Below, piece after piece: positions 42,900-53,734 of a DNA stretch of 64,000 bases (position 1 is the stretch's first letter; every line of letters begins with the position of its first letter). This stretch comes from Cymbomonas tetramitiformis (lineage: Eukaryota > Chlorophyta > Pyramimonadophyceae > Pyramimonadales > Pyramimonadaceae). Location: contig LGRX02035512.1 in assembly GCA_001247695.2 (NCBI GenBank), positions 1 through 64,000 of the forward strand. Direction: 5' to 3'. The translations under genes and the position numbers were made by a program. A model generated the notes under the pieces. The model ran no database searches. It saw only the letters and a list, made by a program, of their open reading frames with translations, and was not told the origin of the DNA.

Positions 42900-43543
42900 A
42901 ATTTGGACCGCCTTGTTTTATTGATAGTTTGTGCAAATGAAATGACATGAAATAATGCGGGCTTTAAAATTCATGTTTTGCAACCCACTTATCACCCCAC
43001 GGGCGCGTACGCACCAAAACCCTAAATAAACAGTTCTGAAACAGTCATTTTAACCCATTTCAACCTGAAAATTTTAATTTGCCAAAATTCAAATGCGCGG
43101 TGAAGCTTAGAATTGTCGCGGCAAGGTGCGGCGAACTTCTAAACTCCCTTATTACATCGCCCAACTCACCCAACACACTCACGCGCACTCAAAATGGGCG
43201 AAAAAGGGCCAAAATAACGATTTTTTCGCAATTACAAGCTTGGAAAAGATTTTTTCTATGATCCAAAAACGCGGCGAACCTTAGAATTGTCGCGGCAAGG
43301 TGCGGCGAACTTCAAAACTAGCTTATTTCATCCCGCAATATACCCCCCGCACTATAAAACCACCAAAACAGGCCCAAAACAGCAGTTTTTTCTCAATTGC
43401 GAGCTCCAGATTTTTTTTTTCAAAAACCAAATGCGCGGTGAACCTTAGAATAGTTGCGGCAAGGTGCGGCGAAAGTTTTTGAAACAAAAATCATTATTTA
43501 TCTTCCATTATGCATTTGCCGCACGAACTTTTTGCGACCGCTC
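42900..43543. repeat. Right TIR of T and short spacer
   Basis: About 43,085-43,543 is the inverted partner of the left TIR, with three GTCGCGGCAAGGTGCGGC motifs. 42,900-43,084 is AT-rich non-coding sequence, presumably the transposase 3' UTR. Confidence 0.85.
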
Positions 43544-43547
43544 CTAT

Positions 43548-45161
43548 CTCGACAGCGGGGCTCTGGCATTTCCGGCTCCAACTCTCTTAGCCACCACCAC
43601 CCATGTCACATGTGCCTTGTTGGTAGAGCGTCCGGCAGCCGACGAATCAATCAGGAGGTGCCGAGGGCAGAGCCAGCTTATTCCCACGAGCTGGAGACGA
43701 TGCCCCAACAGACCGGTGGTCGGAGCGTACACGGAGACAGACATAGAGCAAAATGATCTGGATGGCTTGCGGGCATGGTTAGAAATTCGCTCCAGTATAT
43801 GGTTCCGGCAGGCGGTGGAAGCAGCAGGTTTGCAGGCAACACCACCATCGGTAACTCCACCACCAGCTCCACCATCACCATCAGTGACATCACCGCCGTC
43901 TCAGACACCACCATCGAGATTTCCGGCGCCGACTGGGGACCAGGCAGCTGCGACAGCTGGTATTTTGCGGGGACCTGAGGACCTCAACGCCATGTATACT
44001 ACCGACCTCCGTGCCCTCAAGAATGAAGGCTATCTTCTCCGAGATATAGAGAAAATGGTGGGGAAGCTTCCCACCTTTCCGAGTAGCGAGATGAAGAAGG
44101 GCAACGAGATGGAGGAGCTGGAGGTCCTGCGTACAGCCGTTGTCAAACTCACGGAGCATGCGTACGTGAAGACGGCGCTGCGCACGGCCACGTGCAGAGA
44201 GGAAGTACTAGGGAGGATGATACTGGATATGCCGACGCTGCTCTGGATGGTGATGGACAAGAGCTTGGCCAAGCCACAGAAGTTGTATCTGGAGGAGCTG
44301 GCGCCCGGGGGCAGCGAGGGCGAGGAATGGCAGCGGCGTTTCGTTTCGGTAAATCAGTTCATGGGGGACCTTGCGTTTTCTTGCGGGATCAGCCTGGATG
44401 CGCTGAAGCGGCTTAAGACGGAGTTGCTGGCCGCGGTGCAGGGAACTTCGGAGACGGCGTCTGCATATTATACGCGTATGTCTGTGGGGTGGGAGACTGT
44501 TAACTTTGTGGCCGATGTGGTCGAACAGTGCACCAAGATGTCTCGGCTGGAGCTGCTGGGAACCTTTTGGGCCGGGCTGACTCACAGCACGCTGGTGGGA
44601 ACCCGACTACAGAGTCTTGACTTGGACACCAGCTATCCGGAGACGTGGGAGCAGAAGCAGAAGCAGTTACAGCGTAGGGATACTTCAGCGATTCTGAAAG
44701 TGCGGGACGTAGCAACCATGATCGAGGAGGAGAAGATCAAGGAGGAGGCGGCGCTAGCAGCACTGATATCCCGAAAAATGACACAGCACATATCTACACA
44801 GTCCAGTCCTCGTATACGTCCGACGGGAGCACGGCCATTTGCATCTGGGCAGGCTCCGGTATGGAAACCTCGTCCTTTTACACCGCGGCGACCTGAGATA
44901 GCGGCTATTAAATGGAAAGAGGAGGATGATAAGGACTCTCAGGTGGCCCTGGCCAACACCCAGCCTGCATCGAAGCAAGTACGCTTCTCCCCTCGCCCCG
45001 CGAACACACCATCATCATATACGCCGAGAGAAAGACCTTGCTTTGCGTGCGGGAAGCTGGATCACATGATCGCCGACTGCAAGGATGAGGCGGCTGTGGC
45101 AAAATGGAGGGCTGATGCTCCGGCGAGACTGGCACGACGGCAAGCACCGAAGCACGGGTAG
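43548..45161 (+). CDS. gag: P Gag, main part, with CCHC zinc knuckle
   Basis: Continues the frame from 34,536 once T is removed. A Pro-rich stretch (about 43,840-43,930) precedes a helical Gag-like domain (about 43,990-44,700). It ends with a basic region and one zinc knuckle, CFACGKLDHMIADC, an exact C-x2-C-x4-H-x4-C at about 45,042-45,083. The stop is TAG at 45,159-45,161. It should form the particle and bind RNA. The downstream protease-RT frame is different, so a frameshift or separate initiation is needed. Confidence 0.8.
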   Translation, partial: LDSGALAFPAPTLLATTTHVTCALLVERPAADESIRRCRGQSQLIPTSWRRCPNRPVVGAYTETDIEQNDLDGLRAWLEIRSSIWFRQAVEAAGLQATPPSVTPPPAPPSPSVTSPPSQTPPSRFPAPTGDQAAATAGILRGPEDLNAMYTTDLRALKNEGYLLRDIEKMVGKLPTFPSSEMKKGNEMEELEVLRTAVVKLTEHAYVKTALRTATCREEVLGRMILDMPTLLWMVMDKSLAKPQKLYLEELAPGGSEGEEWQRRFVSVNQFMGDLAFSCGISLDALKRLKTELLAAVQGTSETASAYYTRMSVGWETVNFVADVVEQCTKMSRLELLGTFWAGLTHSTLVGTRLQSLDLDTSYPETWEQKQKQLQRRDTSAILKVRDVATMIEEEKIKEEAALAALISRKMTQHISTQSSPRIRPTGARPFASGQAPVWKPRPFTPRRPEIAAIKWKEEDDKDSQVALANTQPASKQVRFSPRPANTPSSYTPRERPCFACGKLDHMIADCKDEAAVAKWRADAPARLARRQAPKHG

Positions 45162-45382
45162 CGGCGTGTGTGGCGGTACTCGGGGGTGAGATCGAGGAGA
45201 ATGTCCTGGACGAGTCGGAATTCGAGATGCTGGATGAGGTTTCATCGCTGGCCGCCATGGAACCGGAAGGATTCGCACACCTGTGTGGATTGTGCGATTT
45301 GGGGTTGCCGGAGGGGGCTTTTCGGGACGGGGGACGATCGGAGGATGTCCCCGAGGCCCGGGAGTGATTCCCCAGGGGAAGG

Positions 45383-47907
45383 GTGAACTGCGGCTGCCCC
45401 CGTCTGGTAGTGAGGCGGCCCGTTCACCATTGTCTCAGCCCGTCTTGTCCCCAAAGACTGTGGCTGAACCGGGGTATGCAGCATCCTTGGGAAAGGACAG
45501 CCCTGGAGGGAAACAGGGGGGGGGAAATAATTGGCGGTTTCCGTCCAGCGGGAACTTTCGGCCACGATCGGCGCATATATGTTTCAGTGGTAGGAAGTCC
45601 AGGAGGCAGGCGGCAGTACAGACTGGCTTGCGGGAGTTGTTGCCGGGGAGGGGTTCTTCGGGACAGTCGGCTGGTGGTGGACTACCGCCAGCTGAATCAG
45701 TATTTCCTTCAGCCCACAGACTATCGAGACTTGGAGCTGTCACCACCCGGGTCATCCCGGATATATCAGGACTCACTAGCCGACCAGCAGAATCGGTTGA
45801 AGGCCTGGCAGTGGAGCAGTCCGAAGGGTGCGAGAACGGTGGAGACCGTATTCCACAGGATACGCAGACTGACGCGCGGAACAATAACGAAGCCCGTTCG
45901 GGCCAAGCTGGTCAAACTGGCTGAGGAGTCACGTCGAGTACACGAAGGAAGGATACACCAGACAAAGCATCGACAGCAGCGACGGTATGACCTGGATCAG
46001 GCCAAGGTAGAAGGGTACGCTAATCACCTGGAGACCGAGGCGGCAGAGGCGTGGGCAGAACTATCTCCGAAGGAACAGCTGCGGGCGGTACGCCGAGAGA
46101 GTGGACCCAATGCGAGGGTGTCGAGGGGATCCTGGAGGGCAGTGGGGATGCAGCGAGTGCGTGCTCGGCAGCAGCGAGCGGCATCCGTTATCCAAGCGGC
46201 ATATAGGCGATGGAAGCAGCCCCCGATTCCTCCTACCCCAGTAGCTGTTCCCCCACGTTCGATATGGGCGCGAGCTCTGGCCACGGTGCGACAGGCAGGG
46301 AAGGCAGTGTACGCGGCCACGGTGGGGCGCCGGACAGCAGCGGTCAGCCCGGTGGAAATAGAGGGCGTTACGCCACCCTGCAAAATGGCGGCACTGACAG
46401 CAGTCCAGCCCTTGGAGGCAACGGAGCCGCTAGGAACTCCCTCAGTAGCATCATCTGAGCCAGCGACAGGGAGTGACAGTGCAAGTCCATCTGTAGATGC
46501 AGTGGCGGATAGAGTACTGAAGTGTGAGCACCTGAGCGTGAAGGGTCACGTACAGTGGGAACTGCGGTCGCTCGGCTCCCAGCTGACCAGCACCCTGGCA
46601 GCAGCCAGTGACGAGGAGGGCCCTCTGCTCTTGGTATTCTATGCGTATTTGGGAAAACATCTGGTCAAGGTGTTGGTGGATTCCGGGGCCTCGGACAACT
46701 TCATATCGGAGAAGAGTGCCCGGAAGTTTCAGTTGACGACGCGGGCAAGTTCTCCAATGAGGGTCACCCTGGCTGACGGTTCAGTCAAGACAGCGGGAGC
46801 AGTGGCGTACACGAAGTTCAAGGCCCACACCCGAGCAGGAAAGGACTACGTGGAGAACAAGATGGAGCTGCGGGTCCTGCCCTTGGGTATACAGGTGGAT
46901 GTGGTGCTCGGAGGCAAGTGGTTACGCAGCCTGTCGCCGGTGACATTGGACTATGCTGGAAACGGGGCCATCTCCTTCTGTACCAGTAGGAAAGGTGGAG
47001 GGTCCCAGTCAGTCACCCTGGAAGGCTGCACCCCAGGGGTACGCACGTCGGGGAAGAAGGGGCAGAGCGCGGCACTGATCGACGAGGTGTTCCTGACTGC
47101 GGTACAGCTGAAACAGCATTTGGTACATGCGGAAACGCGGCGACAAGCGGGAGAAGAGGACTGCGACCCTGCGTGGCTTATGATGGCAGTACGAGGCAGT
47201 ATACCCGAACCTGAGTCCGCATTTGCATGTGTGGCCTTTGGAGATGCGGCAGAGGGAGAGTCCGCGGTTGTATGTGGGGCCACTGGAGATGTGGCAGAGG
47301 GAAAGGTCATCAGCGAGAACCAGGATTCACGAGATGCGAAGGTGTCGCAGGCCTGGAAGCAGCGATTTGACGCCTTCTTCACAGACTTCCCCCAGCAGTT
47401 GACTACCGCGCTACCAGGGATAGCTGAGCTACGACATGACAAATGTGACGAGGCACAGGTGAATCTTAAGCCAGATGCCTCGGGACCTCCCTGCAAACGT
47501 CCATACAAGCAGTCATCTGAGGCAGCAAGGCAACTTCGGGATCGCCTCGAGGTGCTCGTGGAGAAAGGATATATACGTCCATCGAGCAGCCCATATGCAG
47601 CCCCATGTCTGATGGTACCCAAACCAGGGGATCCTAAGACGCTGCGGCTAGTGGTGGACTACCGCCAGCTGAATCAGCAGACTGTGCGGGATAGATACCC
47701 TTTACCCGACATACAGCTTATGTTCGACGAGATGCAGGGAGCAGCCTACTTCTCCTCCTTCGACGCAGTGGACGGTTTCTGGCAGGTGCCAATGGCGGAG
47801 AAAGACATAGAGAAGACGGCGTTCACGACACAGATGGGTGCGTATGAGTGGCTAGTCATGCCACAAGGGCTCCAGAACTCCCCGGCGCAGTATCAGCGAC
47901 GTATGCA
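45383..47907 (+). CDS. pol: P Pol, first part: protease and RT (split by a MITE)
   Basis: An open frame containing a retropepsin (VLVDSGASDNFIS at about 46,670-46,710, with VDVVLGGKWL later) and the front of a Ty3/gypsy RT (PYAAPCLMVPKP, LRLVVDYRQLNQ, FSSFDAVDGFWQVPM, MPQGLQNSPAQYQR). A hAT-type MITE enters directly after QRRM and brings a stop. Upstream of the protease, 45,674-45,700 repeats exactly, over 27 bp, the DNA of the RT motif at 47,651-47,677 in the same frame. The N-terminal 400 residues are Arg/Ala-rich and unrecognised. Confidence 0.85.
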
Positions 47908-48741
47908 CAGTGTGTAAGACACGGCGTGATTGGCCGGCCCGGGACCGGTCGAAATCTCCAAAACAGGGTGTGGGCCGCTCGTGGGCCGATCGATTTTTTG
48001 TCTGTGGGCCGATGCTTCTGAACGCACGGTTTGCGGGTTTCCAGCCAGATCGGCCTCGGGCCGGTGTGGGGCCGGTTAAAATCGTTGGATCGGGTGGATT
48101 TCTGAGTTGGAGCTCCAAAACCCCAAAAATTATATATTGAGCACTGCTGACGCATTGCCACCGACACGCAACGAACGAAGTTTGTACAGATTACGAGAGC
48201 GGTGATCTACGGCGACTGCAGACATACCGACCGGTATGCATAATTATGTACATCATGGAGGGACGAATTGCTCAAGTTGTTACGCTGTTGTTATTGCTTG
48301 CGTCTACGCAGTTTTTTCAAGTTTCGCAAGCGGTTCAGATACAAGTGCCAGCTTTTCAGTGCGAAGATGCGTGTGAAGGAAACGCGACAACCTCTGCCTG
48401 ATTCGGTTTTTGCAAAGTTGGTCATTCAATTAAGCAGATGTCTTATGTTTTAGATGACTCAAATAGTAGTGATTTTCGATTTTCGTGGCTAGAAGTATTC
48501 ATTAGCACATTTATTTTATGATTTGGTATTTTGTTTTCAGATTTCGATCAATTTTGTTTCATGTCATTCATTCAGGTTCAGGTCATTATCGGTTTAATAA
48601 AAAATATATGTAAATCAGCTTATGGCCCTGGGCCGGTGGCGGGCCGGTGATCATTTTGCCCCGGGCCGCTCGGGCCGCTAGCGGGCCGGTGCTATAAGCC
48701 ATGTGCGGGCCGGTGAGCAAAACCTGGTGTCTTACACACTG
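47908..48741. mobile_element. hAT-type MITE, copy 2 (834 bp) within P RT
   Basis: Ends CAGTGTGTAAGACAC and GTGTCTTACACACTG, flanked by an exact 8-bp duplication CGTATGCA (47,900-47,907 and 48,742-48,749). Deleting it rejoins the RT (…QRRM then QRALGHLPF…). GGGCCGG-rich subterminal blocks match the other two copies. The AT-rich middle has no convincing ORF. Confidence 0.95.
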
Positions 48742-51700
48742 CGTATGCAACGAGCACTGGGCCACTTGCCGTTCGTGAGGATCTTCATCGACGACGTGAT
48801 TATCTTCAGCAAAACCGTCGAGGAACACTACGCAAATGTGAAGCGCTTTCTGGAAACGTGTAAGGAGAAGGGAGTCTACCTTAAGGCCTCCAAGGCTCAG
48901 ATAGGACCGAAGGAAAGCCTGCGATTTCTTGGCCACACCCTCTCTTCCAAGGGTTGTCAGCCGCAGCATGACAAGGTGGCATCCATCAGGACCTGGCCTC
49001 AGTTGCAGTCGGTGACCCAGGTGCGTCAGTTCTTGGGACTGGCAGGGTATTATCGTCGGTTCGTACATCACTTCTCGGAGATCGCCAAGCCGCTGACGGC
49101 ACTCACGAAGACGGACGAGCCGTGGCAGTGGGGAGAGCAGCAGCAGTGGGCTTTTGACGAGCTCAAGGAGGCCCTATCTTCGGCACCGGTGTTGGCACTA
49201 CCTGATATAAAGAAGGCAGCCGATGGGTCAGCACCATTTCTGGTACAGGCGGACGCGAGCGGTGTAGCCTTGGGGGGTGTACTTATGCAGGACACGGGCG
49301 ACGGCATGCAGGTGATAGCCTACGACAGTCGGCAGTTCTCGGCGGCCGAGCAGAACTATCACACCGGAGAAAGGGAACTGTGTGCACTACATCATTGCAC
49401 CACAGTAACCTGGCGGCACTATCTCTGTTTTTCTGAGTTTCGACTGCAAGGCGATCACCGACCGCTGGAGTGGCTGATGTCTCCCGGGAGAGAGCTGAGC
49501 AGACGGCAGGCGAGGTGGTATATGGACCTGGTAGAGGTAGGAGTACCACGCATGGAGTACGTGAAGGGTGCATTATTGCTGGTACCCGATGCCCTTTCCC
49601 GCCGACCGGATTATGTGACCTTATCACCACGAGCAGGCTTGGTAGAGGCAGGGGTAGTAGATGGGAACACGGATCGGCCAGCGGGCTTGGTACTAAACGC
49701 GGCGGAGGCAGTTGGTGACTTTGGCGATGAGCCACCTGTGCCAGTGCCGGCATGGCTAGCAACGGTGGAAACCTGGGTTGACGGAGTCTTGACGCTGCAG
49801 ATGGCAGAACGGGCTCAGGACAGGGCGTCCCAGCATCGGAGCAAGGGTACCGAGGGAGCCATAGCCCCCATACAGCAGCAGCAGAAGTCATCACAGCAGC
49901 AGCAGGGTTTGAGGGTACGCCGCGAGGTGTTCGAGCGCTTGCAACGTCAGTTCGGTGAATTTGATGTCGATGCAAATTGTGAACGGGGGGGGGGCAATCG
50001 TTTGGCGGAACAGTACTGGACGGATTGTCTCAATGAGAAGTGGCGCGGAAAACATGTATGGTGCAGTCTATCCAGCTCAGGGGATCATCCCAGTGTGGAG
50101 GCAGTACTGCGCAAATATGTTGATGAGTGGCGTACGGACCCATCACCTACATCGGCGGTATTCCTGTTGCCGGATGTGCAGGCTCGGCTTCCGCAATGGC
50201 GCAGACTTTTTCGGATGACAGGCATGCGTCTAGTAGAGGTGATACCCACGACGGATGATAGTGGGGTGGCCAACCAGCTGTATGAGAACACCGGGGGGGT
50301 CCTGCAAAACCTATCCGGACCAATGTTGGTGGTATACGCACCGCCCTCTCGTCAACAGGTGCCCCGCAACCGCTACCCACGGGTCCTGCCACCAGTAATA
50401 CGGCAGGGAGAGGCGGCAAGGGTGCGGGATGCAGCGGAGCCGCCCACGGACTCCAAGTTTTTGGAGGCTCTGCACGACGAGTATGCGCGGGAAGGGCCAC
50501 TGCGGCAGCTGCGTGAACAAGTTTTGGCGGCACCACACCGGACCACCAAGGACTTCCGCGTCATTGGAGAGGTGCTTTGGAGGGTGGCGGCAGGGCGCTA
50601 CCAGCTGGTGCTGGGGGAGGATTCGCCACTGCGGGAGGTAATTTTCTGGGAAGCACACGACTCAGCGGCAGCAGGTCACACGGGGCGAGAAAAGACGCTT
50701 GAGCGGGTGCTGCGCAGGTTCTGGTGGGAAAACGCGGCGGAAGACGTTGCTGGGTGGGTCACTTCCTGCCCAACCTGTCAGGCGGTGCGACCACGGGCGG
50801 CGTTCCCGGATGGGTTGCTCAACCCGCACTCCATACCCCTCAGGAATTGGCAGGAGGTGAGAGTCGACTTCGTTACAGGTCTACCCCTTACACAACAGGG
50901 GAATGATGCCTTCATCGCCTTCACCTGCAAACTGAGCAAAATGGTGCACGTGGTGCCCATGAACTTCGGCGACAGCTCGGCGCAGACAGTGGCACGAATC
51001 TACTTCGACGTGATCTGGAGACAGCATGGGGCCCCCATGAAGATCGTGTGCGACCGGGACCCGAGATTTCAGGATGCATTCTGGAAGGAACTCATGCGGC
51101 TAATGGGAATGCGGGTGGCTTCTACAACTCCCTACAATCCGCGATCGGATGGGCAGGCGGAGCACACCAACCGAGTAAATGAAGACATGTTACGTTCTTT
51201 CGTGGGGGCGAATCCAGGGGATTGGGACCTGTACGCGACCAACGTGGAGTTCGCCATTAATGACTCCCGTAGTGATGTCACTGGTTTCACCCCGTTTGAG
51301 CTATGTTACGGTGTGTCGCCGATGTCTCAGTTGGATATGTTCCTGGAGGCCGCAGCACACCCCAGCTCCGCGCGACGGAAAGGGGGGGTAGGTACGGCCC
51401 ATGAGATGGCCTCTCGATTTTCGTCGCAGTTGCGGGACGCACGGAGCAGGCTGGAGCTGGCACAGCAACGGCAGCGGGAGCAGTTCGACAAACGCCATAC
51501 AGATCGAGAGTACGCAGTAGGTGATTTGGTGTGGGTCGACGCCCGACATCTGACGGAGAAGCTGATGGACCGACAGCTGTGTCGCAAGCTGGCGAAACGG
51601 TGGCATGGACCCCTGGCGGTAACAGAGCGGTTCCACAGTGATCTGCAGGCGGCACTACCAGAGGCAGATCGCGGCGCACCAGTGGCATACAGGTTGGCAC

Positions 51701-52605
51701 TTCCCGCACATTGGCGGGTGCATGACGTGTTTGCACAGCATCGTCTTAAGCCCTTCGTGCATGGTGCCAAGGCATTTGCATCCAGGCAACAGGTGCACAT
51801 ACCCGACCCTGTGGTGGTAGATGGTCAGGCAGAGGCTCATGTAGAGAAGATTCTGGCTCACCGCCGGGTACGGCGGGTACGAGGGAAGGCAGTAGAGGAA
51901 TGGAAGGTGCGCTGGACAGGGTATTCGGCGGCGCATGATCAGTGGCGAACACGGGACAAGATGGACAGGGGTGCAGAGAATCAACAGCTGAAGGAGTTCG
52001 AGACGCGAAGGCTGAGACAGCAGGCTGAGGTAATGGATGCGGCTAGACACGGGATTCAGAGGCGCGAGCGCAGAGACCCTACACCGGCTGAGTTGCAGGC
52101 ATTAAAAGGCGTTACTCTAGCACAGCTGATGGAACACCCTTGTGACGCCCCGGAACCGGAGACCCCGGAAATGTGCTGTCTGCCATGGGAACGCTTGGAG
52201 CTAATGGAGGATGGAAGCCTAGCGATAGTCACGCAGTTGCAGGATGACAAGGAGGGGCGACCTGTGAGGATGTTGGTTCTGTTCAACGGCACTGGATCAG
52301 TGGAGGGAGGATTTACACAATGCTTCCCGGAGGCGTCAGTAGTGACTCTAGATCTTGATCCACGGTGGCAACCTACACACCTGACTGCTATAGAGGACTG
52401 GGATCCCACACAGTATCCACCAGGGTTTTTCGACGTCATATGGGCCAGCCCTCCATGCACCCAGTACAGTCAGGCGCGAACCACAGGAGGACCGCCGGAT
52501 TTGGCGGCTAGCTGCCGATCGGTGTGTACAGCGAACGCTCGACATCATAGAGTACCTGAAGCCGGAACACTGGTTCCTGGAAAACCCCGCAGGACGCTAC
52601 CCTAA
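48742..52605 (+). pseudogene. pol: P Pol, second part: RT catalytic motif to C5-methyltransferase, ended by a frameshift
   Basis: Starts with the rest of the RT (catalytic FIDDV, about 48,786). RNase H (QADASG, GEREL, GDHRPL, about 49,250-49,470) follows. A Dam-like region (FDVDANCERGG) has a catalytic site decayed to WCSLSS where P2 has WCNPPF (about 49,960-50,340). Integrase has its HHCC finger (about 50,655-50,795) and DDE core (DFVTG, CDRDPRF, DGQAEH), then a chromodomain (WKVRWTGYSAAHDQW, about 51,900). The C5-methyltransferase shows LFNGTGSVE and SPPCTQYS. A one-base shift near 52,513 then ends the frame; the other frame continues DRCVQRTLDIIEYLKP. Apart from MITE and frameshift the polyprotein is intact. 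Confidence 0.9.
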
Positions 52606-53047
52606 CGCCTTGCGCATGCGACCCCTGATGAGTGAATTGCCACCACCCTTGTTCTGTACCTATTGCAAGTACGGGAAACAGTATAGGAAGCCTACCTGTA
52701 TTTGGACCAGTTCCCCACCGGAGCAACCCCTCTTGCAATGTACCTCAGAAACTCCCTGCATCTGTAAATGGGCTACTGACGGGCATCCTGATACTGCTCA
52801 GATAGGGCCCCATCCCGGACAGGAGGGTGCGAGCAATGCGCAGGCAGTATACCCAATACCAACCCCCTTGCTACATCATCTGTTCCATCATCTGACTTTC
52901 GCTACTCCGATGATAGCGGCACAGGATGTGACGGAAGAGGGTGCGCCTGCTCTAGCACACACTATGGATGTGAGTGCTCCAGCCAAGGGAGGTGTGCGCG
53001 CCCCTTCACGCACAGCTGTACCGACGACCAATAATGAACCGCAGTAG
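52510..53047 (+). pseudogene. P C5-methyltransferase C-terminus in the shifted frame
   Basis: Contains HWFLENPAGRYPNAL (motif VI), CTYCKYG...RKPTCIW and VYPIP, matching the P2 domain, but one base out of frame with the upstream catalytic part. The tail encodes a 31-residue segment almost identical to one in the P first ORF (DNA 52,926-53,018 against 33,034-33,126, two mismatches). Ends at a TAG at 53,045-53,047. Confidence 0.8.
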
Positions 53048-53327
53048 CGGAAAGGGACCGACCCGAGGACGAAGGGGCGCCGAACCCGAGAACCGCGCAC
53101 CATGAAATAACTCTGTCACGATTGTGCTCCAGGCGAGACGCAGCCTGCCGCAGAGCAATAGGCAGCTGCGGAGCAGAAACGAAAAGAAGACCCGCGAATG
53201 CGGAAGGGGACCGACCCGAGGACGAAGGGGCGCCGAACCCGAGAACCGCGCATCATAAACTGCATACAATAGAATCATATGTAACTCGGTGGATCAGGCG
53301 ATAGCCACCGCTTAAGGGGGGAGGAGT
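53048..53327 (+). other. P 3' untranslated region and polypurine tract
   Basis: A segment of about 45 bp (GGGACCGACCCGAGGACGAAG onwards; 53,054 and 53,207) occurs twice. The tract AAGGGGGGAGGAG (53,314-53,326) primes plus-strand synthesis just before the LTR. Confidence 0.8.
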
Positions 53328-53734
53328 TGTGCCAGGAGGTATTTATAGATCCTGCATGACATGATGACGAACCGATTCGAATGTACATTAGGCGGGAATA
53401 TACAGACGAATCGAATATCGATGTCTGCCGAAGCAACGATAAAAGGGAAGCCAACGTCTGTTGGCTTAGCCAGTTTACAGTTTGATACAGTCCTAACTTC
53501 GTTCTAACACAACAGTCGATAATCGTACATTTGCCGATGTATACATTTTCATGCAATGCTTATTCCACAACGTTATGCTCCTAATCATCTTAGACACCAT
53601 TTCATCACTCTCGTAATCTGATCGTCGTAACGTATCGTCATCAGTGTCCACCCGGATAAGCTAATACGTCACTTGTACATTAATAGTTTCCGATATGCAT
53701 CCCGTAGCATATGCCTTGTACCGTGCCCGGTGCA
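53328..53734 (+). repeat. P 3' LTR (407 bp)
   Basis: No difference from the 5' LTR was seen by eye. Followed by TCGGC (53,735-53,739). Confidence 0.95.

Larger units (their letters stand above)
34537..43543. mobile_element. T: 9,007-bp TIR DNA transposon with two divergent genes
   Basis: Outer ends are (A/G)AGCGGTCGCAAAAAGTT inverted repeats, followed by long imperfect TIRs each with three spaced copies of GCCGCACCTTGCCGCGAC (34,610, 34,774 and 34,948; complements at about 43,115, 43,289 and 43,453). The flanking duplication is CTAT (34,533-34,536 and 43,544-43,547), and removing T restores the P gag frame. It encodes a DDE-like transposase (plus) and a zinc-finger/dioxygenase-like gene (minus). 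The 4-bp target duplication and transposase size recall the Sola superfamily. That link is tentative. Confidence 0.9.
30916..53734 (+). mobile_element. P: Ty3/gypsy retrotransposon inserted in X
   Basis: LTRs of 407 bp (30,916-31,322 and 53,328-53,734) look identical along their length, with TG...CA ends. Target duplications are TCGGC (30,911-30,915 and 53,735-53,739). A tRNA-Met-type primer site follows the 5' LTR, and a polypurine tract precedes the 3' LTR. Order: Pro-rich ORF, Gag with CCHC knuckle, protease, RT, RNase H, Dam-like, integrase, chromodomain, C5-methyltransferase. Identical LTRs mean very recent insertion, yet T and a hAT-type MITE have since entered it. Confidence 0.95.

Noticed and set aside
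34599..43481. TTTTG as the target duplication of T
   Set aside because: Inverted similarity extends further out to AGCGGTCGC, and only CTAT at the outer ends restores the P gag frame.
9270..53047. Methyltransferases as signs of an integrated giant algal virus
   Set aside because: They lie within retroelement pol frames after RNase H or the chromodomain, and no viral core gene is seen.
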